Below, piece by piece: positions 36,653 to 48,714 of a DNA stretch of 64,000 bases. The stretch comes from Ceratodon purpureus (lineage: Eukaryota > Streptophyta > Bryopsida > Pseudoditrichales > Ditrichaceae): contig CM026428.1 of NCBI GenBank assembly GCA_014871385.1, forward strand, positions 1,027,088 through 1,091,087, read 5' to 3'. The notes under the pieces are model-generated. The model searched no databases. It was not told the DNA's origin and worked only from the letters and a program-made list of their open reading frames with translations. Each line of letters starts with the position of its first letter. Within the stretch, counting starts at the first letter, position 1. Made by a program: the position numbers and the translations under genes.

Positions 36653-39600
36653 ATGGATCAATTTTCGACTCCAACGGCCAAGTGCATTGCAGCACCGAGC
36701 GAGAGGTACGCCGTCGATCTATCTGCTGTCGGAGAGGATTCTACATGGGTGGAAGACGGTGGAAACCGTGGTGTCAGCCGGGAGGAGGGAGGTGGACGCG
36801 GTGCTGTTCGTAGGTGCCGTTCTCCAGAACCAGAGAGACCCAGCGCCTCTCCAGCACAGTTGGTGCTCAGAACCAGTCCAGATCAAAGGCACGGAGCAAT
36901 GCAAGGAGATAGTGATTCCGATCTGGAGCTTCCGGCGTGGGAGCAAGTTCGTCACGATGAAGAAGAGGCATGCAGACATGGGGAGGAGGCACGACAGAGT
37001 CTGGAGAAAGTACGACAGAGTCTGGAGAAAGTGAATTTGTCCGGTGAAAGCTCCGATGACCAGAAGGAGCTCGAGCTAAACACGGTTGAAGGCTTACTTG
37101 TGGAGGAAGAGAGTGTACCCTTCGACCTAGATTTGTTGGCTGAAGTCACGAAAAGGCGACCCTGGAGGAAGATGAAGGAGAAGGTACAGGCGTCTGTCCA
37201 GATTCCTCCACCCGGACCATTCAGCAGAACGGATCTACTGTGGGAAGAGAAGACTAATGTGGGCAACGGCAATCGCAGGCACACCCAGAAGGCTACAATC
37301 CCTTGGAATAGACTCGAAGATTTTCTAGAGGGAGAGATGTCTGGGAGGCAGCATCCTTGCACCTTTGTGGAGGAGTCTAGGAAGTGTATAAAGAAAGATG
37401 ATCGGAAGCAGATCAGAGCTGAATCTGCAGTGCAGGAAATCAGGTATGGGATTCCATGTTAGGTCCGGACAGGGTCTGCTTGCCTCTAAAGGATGGTTCA
37501 GTTTCTTAATTTTTCGGAAATTGCTTTCTATCCCTACTGTTGTTCAGAACTGTTTTGCCGTTTACTTATGACTGCCCTGTTTCCTGTCCGGACCAGGTAC
37601 TGGTGTCAATACGGTCCTGAGGACTACTCACGACACTACAAGGTAGAGGTGCAAAAAGTCTTCTCCCATGCTCTAGGACAGAAGAAAAATTCCACTAACC
37701 AGAAGAAAGCTTTGAAGGCTGCAAAGAAATTGGTTGAAAAGGCTGCGAAGGAGGCTGAGAAGGCTGCTAAAGCTGCTGAGAAGGCTGCTAAAGCTGCTGA
37801 GAAGAACAAGAGAGCTAATAAAAAGGTCAGAGTTGAGGCAGTGCCTGATCTAAATGTAGAAGCAGAAGAGGAGGATGCAGAGGAGCTCCAAAGGGTACAG
37901 GACGCACAACAAAGATTGCTCCAAGCACAGGCCCTGATTATGGCTGCAACGAAACCTGGACGGAGGTCAAGGGTTAGCAAGATACAGGCTGGCATGTCCA
38001 TGAAAAGGGGCTGCCAGTGCAACTTCGTGGCTAAACAGTTACAGGCAGATGAGACTCTCTGCTCGATCCAGTTTCATTGTATGACTCATACAAACCGGGA
38101 TGGGAAACAATGTCACGGTTCTGAGTTTGGCGGACAGAGGGCTGGTCTGTCCGGACACTTGTCAGCAGCCACAAAGCAGTGGATTGCTGATAGCCTTAGG
38201 GCTGGGAAGTCTCCAGCACAGGTCATGGCAGACCACAAGGCCGAAGTTATGAAGTGTGCTGAGAATAATCTCCCAGCCACGAGAGACACCTTCATTATGC
38301 CGTCGGATGTCTACAACATTGCAAACAAGTTGGCCAAGGAATTGTGGGAGAAGCACCCTAGTGATGCAATGAGTGTCAGACTCTGGACAGACGAAAACCC
38401 GGACAGTTGGTACCACTACAGGGAGTACGGTAATTTGGAGCTCAACGACCCCCCTCCACCGGAAGATGATCCATTCTGCCTTGCACTCCAGACTGATTGG
38501 CAGCTGGAGATGATGGTCCGGCACGGACACGGCAGGGCGTTGTCAATGGATGCAACATTCTCGACAAATGCCCCCAAGGTAACCAATCCGTTCTCTGCTG
38601 TCCTGATTGTATTTTTCAAGTAACTGCTGCTTCTGTTCATCACAGTCTATGACCTGAAATATCTCACTGCATAATCTGTCCTGGTCATTCACACTGTTTT
38701 CCTCAGTCAACTGATCCTGAAACTCGCCTGTCCGGATGTGCAGTACCCGTTGTATACGGTGATGGTATTTGATGAGTGGGAACAGGGCATCCCTGTGGCG
38801 TTCACCATCCAAGGCAGATCCCGGGAAGTGGATATTGTGCCATGGCTAACAAAGTTACGGGACCGTTGCTTGGCTGTCCGGCCAGACTGGAGGCCTAACG
38901 CCTTCCTGGTAGATAACGATAATGCAGAACTGAATGCGATCAGGTTTGTTCTTTCTGAAATGTTTACAACATTTTCGTTTGCAATTCAGGACAGTTTTCG
39001 TCATCCTGCCCCAAGTGAAAATCAGGACTGATAACGTAATCTGTGTTTGCAGGAAGGTCTGGCCGGAAACAGAAACTGTTCCAGGGAAGAAAAAAGAGGA
39101 CGTTGCCATTTTGCTGTGTCTTTGGCACACAAGGAAGGCATGGTTGGAGAATGCCACTCAAAAGATCAAAGCGAACTACTTACGGACAGAGATCCTTGCT
39201 GCATGTGCAGACTTAATGTATGGCAATGGGATACTTGAAGGTGATCTTGCTGTGAAGGCTGCACATGAGCGTTTCAAGTTCTTGAAGGCGAAATACCCCC
39301 AGGCCAAAGCATTCTTTGCATATTTCGAGGAGCACTGGATTCCAAAGCTGGAGATGTGGGTCAAGGGTTTCCGGAACATGCCTCATGCTAATCAGGACAC
39401 AAACGCAGCCGTTGAGAGCTACCATGCCAATCTGAAATCCATTCTCCGGACATCAAGACAGAAGTTCGACGGACGGAGGGTGGACTGGCTCGTATATCAC
39501 CTGTTGAAGGATGTCTTGATTCATTACTGGTATGCAGTGCAATGCAAACTGTACGGTTTCATAAAGAATGGCAAGGCCGAGGGAATAGTGGCAAGTGCAG

Positions 39601-40232
39601 TGATTAGGGCTGAGGAGATCCCGGACGAACATGTTCTCTTTGATTTGGAACAGGATGTAGCGTACGTGGCATCTCAGACGACATGTGGCACCATTTGGGT
39701 TGTGACCAGCCCAAACTCTGACTGGGCACAGTGCAGTTGCCCACTTGGGATGCGAGGCAACGTTTGCAAACATGCTGTGAAGGTTTGGAGAATGATTAAT
39801 CCTGAAGCACATCCCGGAGACATAATTCGGTATGCAGGTACTCTTCGAGGGACTATTCAGGTTGGCTTTGCCCCTGCTGGGATAAGTACAGTGGTCGGCA
39901 ATTCAACTGAGAACGTTCAAGACAGGGGAAAATCTGAACCTACTGTCCGCTGTCCGGAGCAGGCTCTTGAAGCAATGAGGTCAGGATGGGCAGAGATAGA
40001 GGCAGTAACAGTGGAGAGCGTCAACTTGCGGGATAATTTCTTGGCTATCTTCAACGAGGCAAAGGGGAAGATTCTGTCTTTGAAGGTGAAGGCTGATAAG
40101 GGTTTGCTGCACCCCTTATCACAACCTTCATTCAGAGTCAACGATGGTCCGAAGAATCTCAGGAGGTTTAAGGCCTGTTCAGAAACAGGGGCGAAGAAGA
40201 GAGGAGGTCAGTCTAGAAAGTGGAACTCATAG
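36653..40232 (+). CDS. MULE transposase (mudrA-like, SWIM zinc finger)
   Basis: This protein catalyses cut-and-paste transposition of the element. Four exons join in phase: 36653-37443, 37597-38578, 38744-38943 and 39053-40232 (1050 aa). The N-terminus is acidic and probably disordered. Exon 1 into 2 reads EIRYWCQYGPEDY. An Ala/Lys/Glu repeat region (37690-37810) follows, then a Cys/His-rich part (RGCQCNFVAKQL, CSIQFHCMTHTN) that may bind DNA. The DDE core has Asp582 (SMDATFSTN), Asp648 (FLVDNDNAELNAI) and Glu779 (NAAVESYHANLKSI), with CLWHTRKAW between, as in MULE transposases. A SWIM finger, C885-x-C887-x8-C896-x-H898 (CSCPLGMRGNVCKH), follows as expected. I took the first ATG that keeps frame; an upstream exon (around 36525-36650) is possible. 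No inactivating change was seen. Confidence 0.93.
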
Positions 40233-42610
40233 AACAGTAGCTTTCTTGAGGTTTCCGCAGTTTTTGGTAGGGAGAGTAAGGGGTCCTCAGATCACGGAGT
40301 CTGTGAAATCTGTACTTCGAGCAGCACCTTCAATATAATGTCAAACTTCTTTTTTCAAGTGTACAGCCTTCTTGAAAGTGAATGATGTCCGCTTCCCCTA
40401 ATGACTTTCACAACTTCAGTGTATTTTGCAAGACATCCGTACTGTAGCTTCCCTCTACCGGGCTTTATCTGTCTCGTTTTCCCCAACTAAGTGGGATGGG
40501 GAGTACTGTTACCTGTCCGGACACGGATTCACTTCAGTCGGCGTACTGTTACCTGTCCTGAAGTTCCTCCACTGATCCATCCGGCCCTCGAGAGGAGTCT
40601 CACTCTTCACTCTTCTCCCGGCACAGTTTTTATTTCTTATTACCCCCTTCCCCGGTTGACGTCCTTCTTTGCTATGACTAATAGTTTCCCATCTTTTTTC
40701 ATTGTCAATTGGACGTTTGGCTTTTCCTTTCTCTGTACATATGTTATTGGTTTTATTTCTGTCTTCCTTCCCTTTTAAATGTTTCATTTGTAGATTCCCC
40801 TCGTACACTTCCTTCCCCTTCCATTCCTGGTAGCCATTTTTAAAATTTTCCCTTCTTTAATTTCATTCATTCATTTGACAACCTTTCAATTTCATGCTTG
40901 TCCGTTTCTCATTTTTTCCATTCAGTTTTTCTCCTTTTCAATTTTTATACTTTCATTTTTCTCCCTTTCAATGTTTTTCCTTTCATTGTCTCTCCTTTTC
41001 AATTTTATACTTTCATTTCTGTCCTTCCCAATTTTTTCCTTTCATTATTTCTCATTTTCATTTTATATACTTCTATTTTTCCCGATTTCTCTTTTGTTGG
41101 TTTTCATTATTTCTCCTTTTAATTTTTTATACTTTCATATTTCTCCCTTTCGATCATTTTCCTTTCATGTTTTCTCTTTCTTAATGTTATACTTTCATTT
41201 CTCTCCTTTCCAATTTTTTCATTTCATTACTTCTCCTTTTCAATTTTAATTCTTTCATTATTTCGCAATTATTTTATTTTTATTTGTTTTCATTATTTCT
41301 CCTTTTAATTTTAAAATATTTTCATATTTCTCCCTTTCAATCTATTTCCTTTCATTTTTTCGAGTTCTCAATTCTTATACTTTCATTCCTCTCCTTTCCA
41401 AATTTTTCCTTTCATTATTTCTCCTTTTCTTTTTTTATACTTTCATTCATCTCCTTTTCTTTTTTTATACTTTCATTATTTATCCTTTTTTTTTTTATAC
41501 TTTCATTCATCTCCTTTTCTGTTTTTATACTTTCATTCTTCTCCTTTTCAATTTTTGACCTTCCATTTTCTCTCCTTTTCAATTGTTATTCTGTCAATTC
41601 CCTCGATTTCAATTTTTGAGCTTTCATTTTTTTTTTTTAAAAATTTTATACTTCCATTTCTTGCCTTCTCAATTTCTGAGCTCTCTTTTTTATCCTTTCC
41701 AGTTTTAGTACTTTAATTTATATCCTTTTCAAATCTTTTAATTCTATTTTAGTTTTATGGCTGTTTCCTTATTTTAAATTTTCAGTACCTCCGGCCCGCA
41801 CTTTCTTTTTTAACAAATTCATTTGGTTCTCTCTAAACGTCTTGGCGTCCCTTGCTTTTTATCCTTAACCTCTTCCTAGCTCTCTCTGATATGCTTCCAT
41901 TTCTAATTCATTTACTGAAACTTTTTGAACTTCCCTTTTTTTTTTTTTTTTTTTTTACTCTGTTGTTTTGAATATGTTTTCCTTAACACCTTCACAATTT
42001 TTTTTTTTTTTTTCTCTTGGATTTTCCGGCAGTCTCTCTCTTTTTACCTTAAACCTCTTATTTGCTCAATTTCAGTGCCTCCTTTCCTATTTTTTTTTCT
42101 CTTTTTCTTATATTTAATTTTTTTCATGTCTATTTTCAGCTTCTAAAATTCTCCTACTGTTTTTTATTTTATTTTTAATAGTCATGTCTTGTTTTCGGAA
42201 ACCCCATTCTAAGCTCCCGGACAGGCACCTCTCTTTTTCTCTACCCTTCTCTCTTTTCCGGGTTTCTCCGTGAAGGTCCCGGACAGCGTTCACCCCACAT
42301 GCCCATCATGTAATACACGTCATTAATACAATTATATATAAAAAACGATAATTAAAAAAGGACAGAATAAGAATGTTGTATAAAGTGGGAAAAAAACAAT
42401 TTCGTACTCTCCGGACAGGGCTCTGTCCTGAATGGCACTGTCCGGAGATCGAACTGTTTTACCTAAACCGGGCCCTATGGGCTGCTACGTACCTCTCCTA
42501 AAGGAAGATGTAACCAACAAAACTGGAGAGCCCTAACAGTGTACATGCCTCATATCTCAGCCTAACTGATCTACCACCCGACTTCTACAGTATCTTCCCG
42601 AAACATCCCT
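40233..42610. repeat. T/C-rich minisatellite-like spacer between the convergent MULE genes
   Basis: From about 40860 to 41720 the strand repeats a degenerate unit of roughly 28-31 bp of the type TTTATACTTTCATTCATCTCC; units are most regular at 41400-41540. Long T runs follow at 41938-41956 and 42000-42013. On either side lie CCGGACAG motifs (40513, 42217, 42279, 42411, 42438). Both genes end here, so it probably contains both 3' UTRs. No gene is supported in it. Confidence 0.7.
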
Positions 42611-45600
42611 CTATGTCGGAGGCAACTCTACCACAGGGGAGCAGCAGCTGGAGTCACCCTCGAACTCGATCATTCGGCCTTCGATATCCTTCTCCGACCC
42701 GGTTGCTCCACCGAGGTCGATTGCAGTCTGCAGGTGATCCCAGGGGCTTCCCTCGCCGGCAACAGCGGTGTTGCTTTGCGGAGTACACCACGGTCCACCC
42801 TCATCCCGCGCCATCTCTCGGTCCAAACGCCTCCAGAAAGCATCCTGGCTCTCCCTCAACACCCGCTCCTGGTCAATTGTGCAGAGAACCTGCGATGCTC
42901 GCCACTGGTCCAAATCTTCAAGTTCCTTCGTCACGTTCCACACCTGCAGCTGGTTATGTAGGTGATGGTTGCTCTCCTTGAGGAGCTGCTTCGCCGCCTG
43001 GTAGAATTGACTGCCCGATGCCGGCCAAGTCCCCGTAGCTTCCAGCGATCCTAGACAGTAACCCAGGTCAATGTTCTCCCTAAACAGCATGACCTTACGA
43101 AATACATGAACAACCGCCTCCTTGTCAACTCCCTCCCTCGTCACCCACATCTGGCGGAGTATGTCCTCCTGTTCGAGTGCAACAGTATCCAAGCAAGCAC
43201 GCACAAAGGAGTTCCGACTCCAAGCCGTGAACTTCGACACCTGCTTACCATCTAAATCATCCCCCTGATCAAGTACATCCCTGAATGTCTCAAATTCTTC
43301 TCCCTCCGTCTCCATGTCAGGGAAGTAAATTTTTCCCACTCTGATCAGCTCCTCCATGGCGATCATGATCTGATCGGTCCGGGAGAGGAGTCTGTGCATT
43401 GTGAGACCTCCGACCGGGCAGAGCATGGGCATCTTCGCACCGACCTCGCTCCTCGCAAATAGCTTCAGCGCCCGGGCCATTGGTGGAGGATCATTGCGGT
43501 CCCCAACTCTCTTACCCTCCATCTCCATCCACTTCAGCAGGGCTGCGAATTCCGCTTCGGAATGCTCGTATGGTCTGCATAAACAGGGCGGCTGTTTGCC
43601 CCCCATCATCTCCGCGAAGAGAGGAGACCATCCCCAATCCTCCTCCTCGACCTCCATCCGGACCAGGCGATCGAACCTCGCCATCTCTTCCGCGACGAGT
43701 GCCTCTCTCCTGACTTCGACAGAGAGAATGGATGCCTCGAAATCCCCCTGTTTTTTTCTGAAATTAAGGAAATCGTCATGGTAGAGATAGAAGTCCTGAA
43801 TTTCCATCTCTACCAAGTCGACGGACTTCGCCACGAACGCATTCTTACACCTCTCCAAGCCTTTGACTACTGCAGCCGGCATCGACTCCTGTGACCACCA
43901 ATGTGCAACCCCATCAATAAACCCAACAAGCTAAGATCTCATCTTCGCAGAATCTCAAGTTCTTTGGTTCCTTTCACTTACCAGAAGATCCGGGTTAAAC
44001 TGTATGAAACCCCACGCGTACGAGACCTTGGCTGCAAGCACTCCCTCCTCCAATAGCCGTCGCAGCTCCTCCACTGGCGCATGCAATTCCTCCATCAACT
44101 CCTTCGGTACGATCGTCCCGACCACCTCCTGGAGACAGTATAGCCCCGGTGGATTCTCCGGCGCCACCGGTGCTGTTGATGGATCTACGTCGGGAAACTT
44201 CTCTCGCGCCTTTCTGTCGGCGGCCTCCTTCACCAGCGGCCTCTCCTTTGCATAGGCATGACGAGCAGTCCGCGGCCCGCCTACTCCCTGCCCGCCCGAA
44301 CCCGGAACCCCTCGACTACCTGTCGTCTCCTCTTCCCGCTCCGCTGAATTTTCCGCTTCGCCCCCTCCACCCTCCTGACTGCCCACTCCTCTCGCCCTGC
44401 CCCCTTCCCCCGCCCGTTCCTCTCTCGCCTCTTGCTTCCCTCGGTCTTCACACCTCCCGCGTCCCTCAGCGTCCCCACTGACTGGCCCTCTCCACCCCTT
44501 CGGTGTTATCGGCCGCCTCTCCATGGCGCCCTCTCCATCGTTTCCCCCGTGTGGTGTCTCCTGCCGGTCCTCCATCGCGCTTCCATCCCCATCGAGTCCC
44601 TCCTGTTCCATCTCCCCTTGCCCGAGTTCCCCTTCGTCCTCTCTAGCCCGCCTCTCCACCATTACCACATCCTCCTCCGAGCTGCTCGGGCTGTCCGGGA
44701 CTATGAGTCTCCTGGCCCGACTTGGACCCGCTCCCGGCGTCCCCTCCATGGCCTTTGCTTTCGCTCCCCTGGTCCTCGACCCCACTCCCCTATCCGCCAC
44801 TGCTTCCTCCTCCCTTCTGTTGTTCCGCTTCGAACCTGCCGTGTCTACTCCCGCCGGTGAACTCCCCGGTATGCTCCTGCCCCGCAACCTCCGCGGACTG
44901 CCGCTCCCAGCCCCTGCTCCCCCCCACCCGGCATCCCCTGAACTAGCCCCCCCACCCCACTGTCCTCCTCCCTCGGATTGCGCCCTCTCCATCGCCTCCC
45001 GTCTCCGGTTTTTTGGTGTTGTTTTTTTCCGGACCACCTTCTTCGGCGACTCTGCCGACGCTGTCTCCGCCTCCTTCGCAATCCGCTCCTGCTGTCTCGT
45101 GCGGAGAATTGTGGAGACAGTAGGGCCGTCCCCTAAGTCTATCCCGCCCTTCACCGTCGGCGTCTCCGTCTCCCCACACTCTGCCTCTGTACCTCCCCTG
45201 TCCGCACACCCTCCCCCGTCTCTCCTCGCCTTCTTCGACGGCGGTGGCGTTGTCTGCCTCTCCGTACTCGTGCCCACCATGTCATCTGCCTGCGGACCAC
45301 GAAGTAGCAGCCGGCCCCCCAACACTCCGGCATCCTCTGCTCCTTCGTCACGTCCCCCTTCCTCATTTCCGTCCTCGCTGTCGGTCTGGTCTTCCTTCTC
45401 CTCTTCCTCCCTCCGTTTAGAACTGCTCGTCTTCGGCATCACAGCGCTCCTCTTCCCAAGCATCTGCCAGGGGATTGGGATCCTGTACTTGTGGAAAATT
45501 CCCCTGGCGATCTTGTTGCCCTCTATCCCGTGGGCCGGATAGATCTTCAGCGGACCTTTACGCTTGTAGTCGTACTGAGGACAATGGCCGGACTGGCGGT

Positions 45601-46423
45601 GCCACCCGAGAGTGGCCTTATCAAACATATCCTGATCACAAAATTTACAAACGAAGGGAATCTTACATCTCTTTTTGTCTCCCTTTGCAGTTGGCTGGAC
45701 CTCGTCCCTCCTCCACAGTAAATTAACTTCGACGATGAGCCAGTCGTGCTCACTCATCGTGAATGCGCTCCGGTTGGGTTCGTAACCAGCTGCAACGCTT
45801 GAGCAGAGGACGACCTCCTCCGGCCCGAATTTGCCTTCCACCACCAACTGCAGTATAAAAACCCCACCGAGCCCACGAATTAGTCACAGAGAATGCAGTC
45901 TATGAATTAAGAACAAATACGATATTGAGCAGTAGCAAAATCGTCTTCGACACTTACCCCCTTCACGACCCCCGGCTCCCAGGTGTTCAGCTTTCGCTGC
46001 CACTCTTTCGACAAAGTCTTAACGTCTAGCTCCGTGGCCCTGGAATGCAGTACCTCGCATGCATCCGCCCTTGAGAGGCGTGATAGGTTCGGTATGCGGG
46101 GGTCATTGATCTGCACCACGCAGAACATGTTAGTAATCGTACAGAGAGTAGACGCGGACTCTCCCGGACAGACCCGGACAGACGCGGACACACTCGGACA
46201 GACCCGGACAGATCCGGACAGGCACGGACAGAGTCGGGGCAGACCCGGACAGACAATAGCCGTGGGACAGACCCGGTTCAGGAGAAGGAACGGTAACCGT
46301 CGTTGCCGCAGCAGTGAATTGAAGACGAGAGCAGCGACAAAAGGAGGCGGGAGCGAAAACGTTCGGAAATGAAAGGACGATGTTCAGGAAAAGGAATACC
46401 GTTTTCAAAACGGTTGAGAGAAA

Positions 46424-46455
<32 letters not shown>

Positions 46456-48414
46456 AAAATTAAAAGAATAAGAATGAGAAGGAGAAGAACAATGCCCGGA
46501 CAGAGAAAGAATTCAGAGAAGCGAAGGAAGTCATAAAATTCAAGAAGAGAAAAAAGTAATGAACATAAACAAAAAGAGAATACTAAGTGAACACAGCCCT
46601 AGGACAGAAGGCGCAGTAAGGAAAGGTATAAAGAAAGTGAAAAAAGAAAAAAAAAAAAAACAGAAACAAAAAAAAACAGGAAGGAGGAGCTAACGAGAGT
46701 CACGGGAAATGGGACAGAGAATGAGGCATGGCGCAGTTGGGGAAAGAGGACCTAAACCCGAGTCCAGAAAATTAAAATAAAGAATTAAAAAAAAAAAAAA
46801 AAAAAAAATCAAAGAAAAAAAGAATAAAAATGAGAAGGAGAAGAACAATGCCCGGGCAGAAAAAGAGTTCAAAGAAGCGAAAGAAGTCATAAAATTCAAG
46901 AAGAGAGAATAAAAATTAACATAAACAAAAACATAATAATAAGTAAACAGGGCCCTAGGACAGAAGGCGCAGTAAGGAAAGGTATAAAGAAAGTGATAAA
47001 ATAAAAAAAAAAAATCTAAAACAAAAGGAAACTGAAAGAAGGAGGAGCTAACGAGAGAAACGGTTTCAGGACAGAGAATGAGGCATGGCGCAGCTGGGGA
47101 AAGAGGAAAGAAACTCGAAACCCAAAAGAAATCAAAAAATTAAAAATAATAAAAACCAAAATAAAAAAAAATAAAAAAATGAGAAGGAGAAGAACAATGC
47201 CCGGACAGAGAAAGAATTCACAGAAGCGAAAGAGGAACTAAAATTCATGAAGAGAAAACAAAAATATACCTAAACCAAAAGATAATAATAAGTAAACACT
47301 GCCCTTGGACAGAAGGCGCAGTAAGGGAAGGTATAAACAAAGTGAGAATTAGGAAAAAAAAAAAAAAAAAAAACAAAAACAAAACTGAAAGGAGGAGATA
47401 ACGGTTTCCGGACAGAGAATGAGGCACGGCGCAGCAGGAGAAAGAGGACAGAAACACGAAAACCATAAAGAAATGAACAATATAGAAAATAAACACGAAA
47501 ATAATGGAAACGGAATAGGACATAAACATAATCTGGGAAAAAATGAAATAAATAAGAACAGTGCGAGGACACCTCTGTCTGGAAAGAGTGGGCGAAGATG
47601 AAGGACATAAAATAAGATTAAAAGCCACATGTACTAAAATCGCTCACAGAAATAACCAAATTAAGTTGTAAAACCAAAGGGAACCTGTCCGGGTAGAAAA
47701 TAACGCATGGCCAAACCTAGCAAAGTAGGAGTGAATTTAGAAAACAGTAGAAGAGAATCAGGAAAAAGTGGTTTCGAAGGCAGGTTCTGGAAAGCAGTCT
47801 CCGGACAGGGAGGTCACAGAACGAAAGGGGAGAATATGACATTAGCGGAGGTAGAGAAAGGAATTCGAAAAAAATGGACAGAGATAGAGGAAGATAGCGA
47901 GATGAGAATGGAATTTAGAACCGAAAAAAAAACATGAAATCATATGGAAAGACCGGGAATCGAATGGAAAGAGAAGAAATGGGAACCACGAAACATACAG
48001 GACGGAAATCATGAAAGACAGATGACTTAGAGGAGAGCAAGAAGAGATACGACTAGAAAATGAACACAACAAAATCAGGACAGGGCGAACCTATAAGCCG
48101 AAACCCTAAACCTCGGAGAAGAACGTATCCGTAGGGAAAACAAACCAAACGCATAGGGACAACGGGCACCCCCGAAAACAACGACCTCTTCCACCCTCAG
48201 GATCAATGCAAGGTTCGCAACTGAGCATGGAGAACCTATCAGGACAGACACACCGGACAAGTACAAAAAAAAAAAAAACATCAAAGACTTGAAAAAACCA
48301 AGAATTTGCGAACTGACTAACCAGTTCATTCAGGCGTGCCACCGCCCTCTTCTGTAGACGCTCCGCTGCCCCTTCCGTAGCCGGACAGCCCATAGTACTC
48401 AATGGGTTCGCCAT
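42611..48414 (-). CDS. Second MULE gene: large C2H2-finger protein of unknown function
   Basis: I do not recognise the family. Four exons (minus strand) join in phase 0: 48414-48322, 46110-45958, 45847-43982 and 43888-42611 (1129 aa), with a 2,211-bp first intron and two short ones (110 and 93 bp). Donors are CTG|GTTAGT, GGG|GTAAGT and CTG|GTAAGT; acceptors are TGCAG, TGCAG and CACAG. Residues 31-145 are ordered (LSRADACEVLHSRATELDV, CSSVAAGYEP). A single C2H2 finger lies at Cys149, Cys152, His165 and His170 (CKFCDQDMF, GWHRQSGH). About 400 disordered residues follow, rich in Glu, Arg and Gly, with basic clusters and RIAKEAE. The C-terminal 426 residues are ordered and largely helical-looking, without a known motif. 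The gene is convergent with the transposase, like mudrB or VANC. An accessory or anti-silencing role is inference from position and from the dispersed motif. Confidence 0.75.
46151..46275. repeat. Short tandem array of CCGGACAG units
   Basis: About a dozen 10-12-bp units of the form (A/C)CCGGACAG, some degenerate (GCGGACAC, TCGGACAG, CACGGACAG), follow one another. Exact motifs start at 46164, 46174, 46204, 46214 and 46245. The array lies in the intron of gene 2 close to its second exon. Confidence 0.85.
46430..47470. repeat. Three imperfect tandem units of about 350 bp
   Basis: Each unit begins at an A-run followed by ATGAGAAGGAGAAGAACAAT (46473, 46830 and 47179; spacing 357 and 349 bp). 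It then reads through GACAGAAGGCGCAGTAAGG and ends near GACAGAGAATGAGGCA(T/C)GGCGCAG. Units 1 and 3 keep CCCGGACAG after the opening; unit 2 has CCCGGGCAG. Confidence 0.8.
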
Positions 48415-48714
48415 CCTGATGTTTCCCTTAGAGCAGTCCCACGGCTCCTTCCTCTGTACTCCACGCCGCCTCCGAAGTAATCCAAACCCCGTCAACCTGA
48501 TCGACAAAACTCCCCGACGAGGTTTCTCTCGCAACCGAAACCCTACGTAAGTAACTGCAGTCCCACACTAGAATGCGGGTCCAGAACCCTAACTTCAGCA
48601 AGCACCATCTCCCCACAACCACGAACATCAACATCCAGACCTAGACCTAACACTCTAGTCGACAATGGCGATCCGAAGCTTTCCCATTCGACATCGCCAC
48701 AACCACCGAGACGC

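Larger units (their letters stand above)
46111..48321 (-). other. Large first intron of the second MULE gene, repeat-filled
   Basis: This 2.2-kb intron splits the first 31 codons from the rest. It is A/G-rich on the plus strand with several long A runs. It contains a short array of the CCGGACAG motif (46151-46275), a threefold tandem repeat of about 350 bp (46430-47470) and isolated motif copies at 47685 and 47801. Confidence 0.65.

Noticed and set aside
40875-41619. Ser/Phe-rich, membrane-like open frames
   Set aside because: Translation of the pyrimidine minisatellite in all three frames; not coding.
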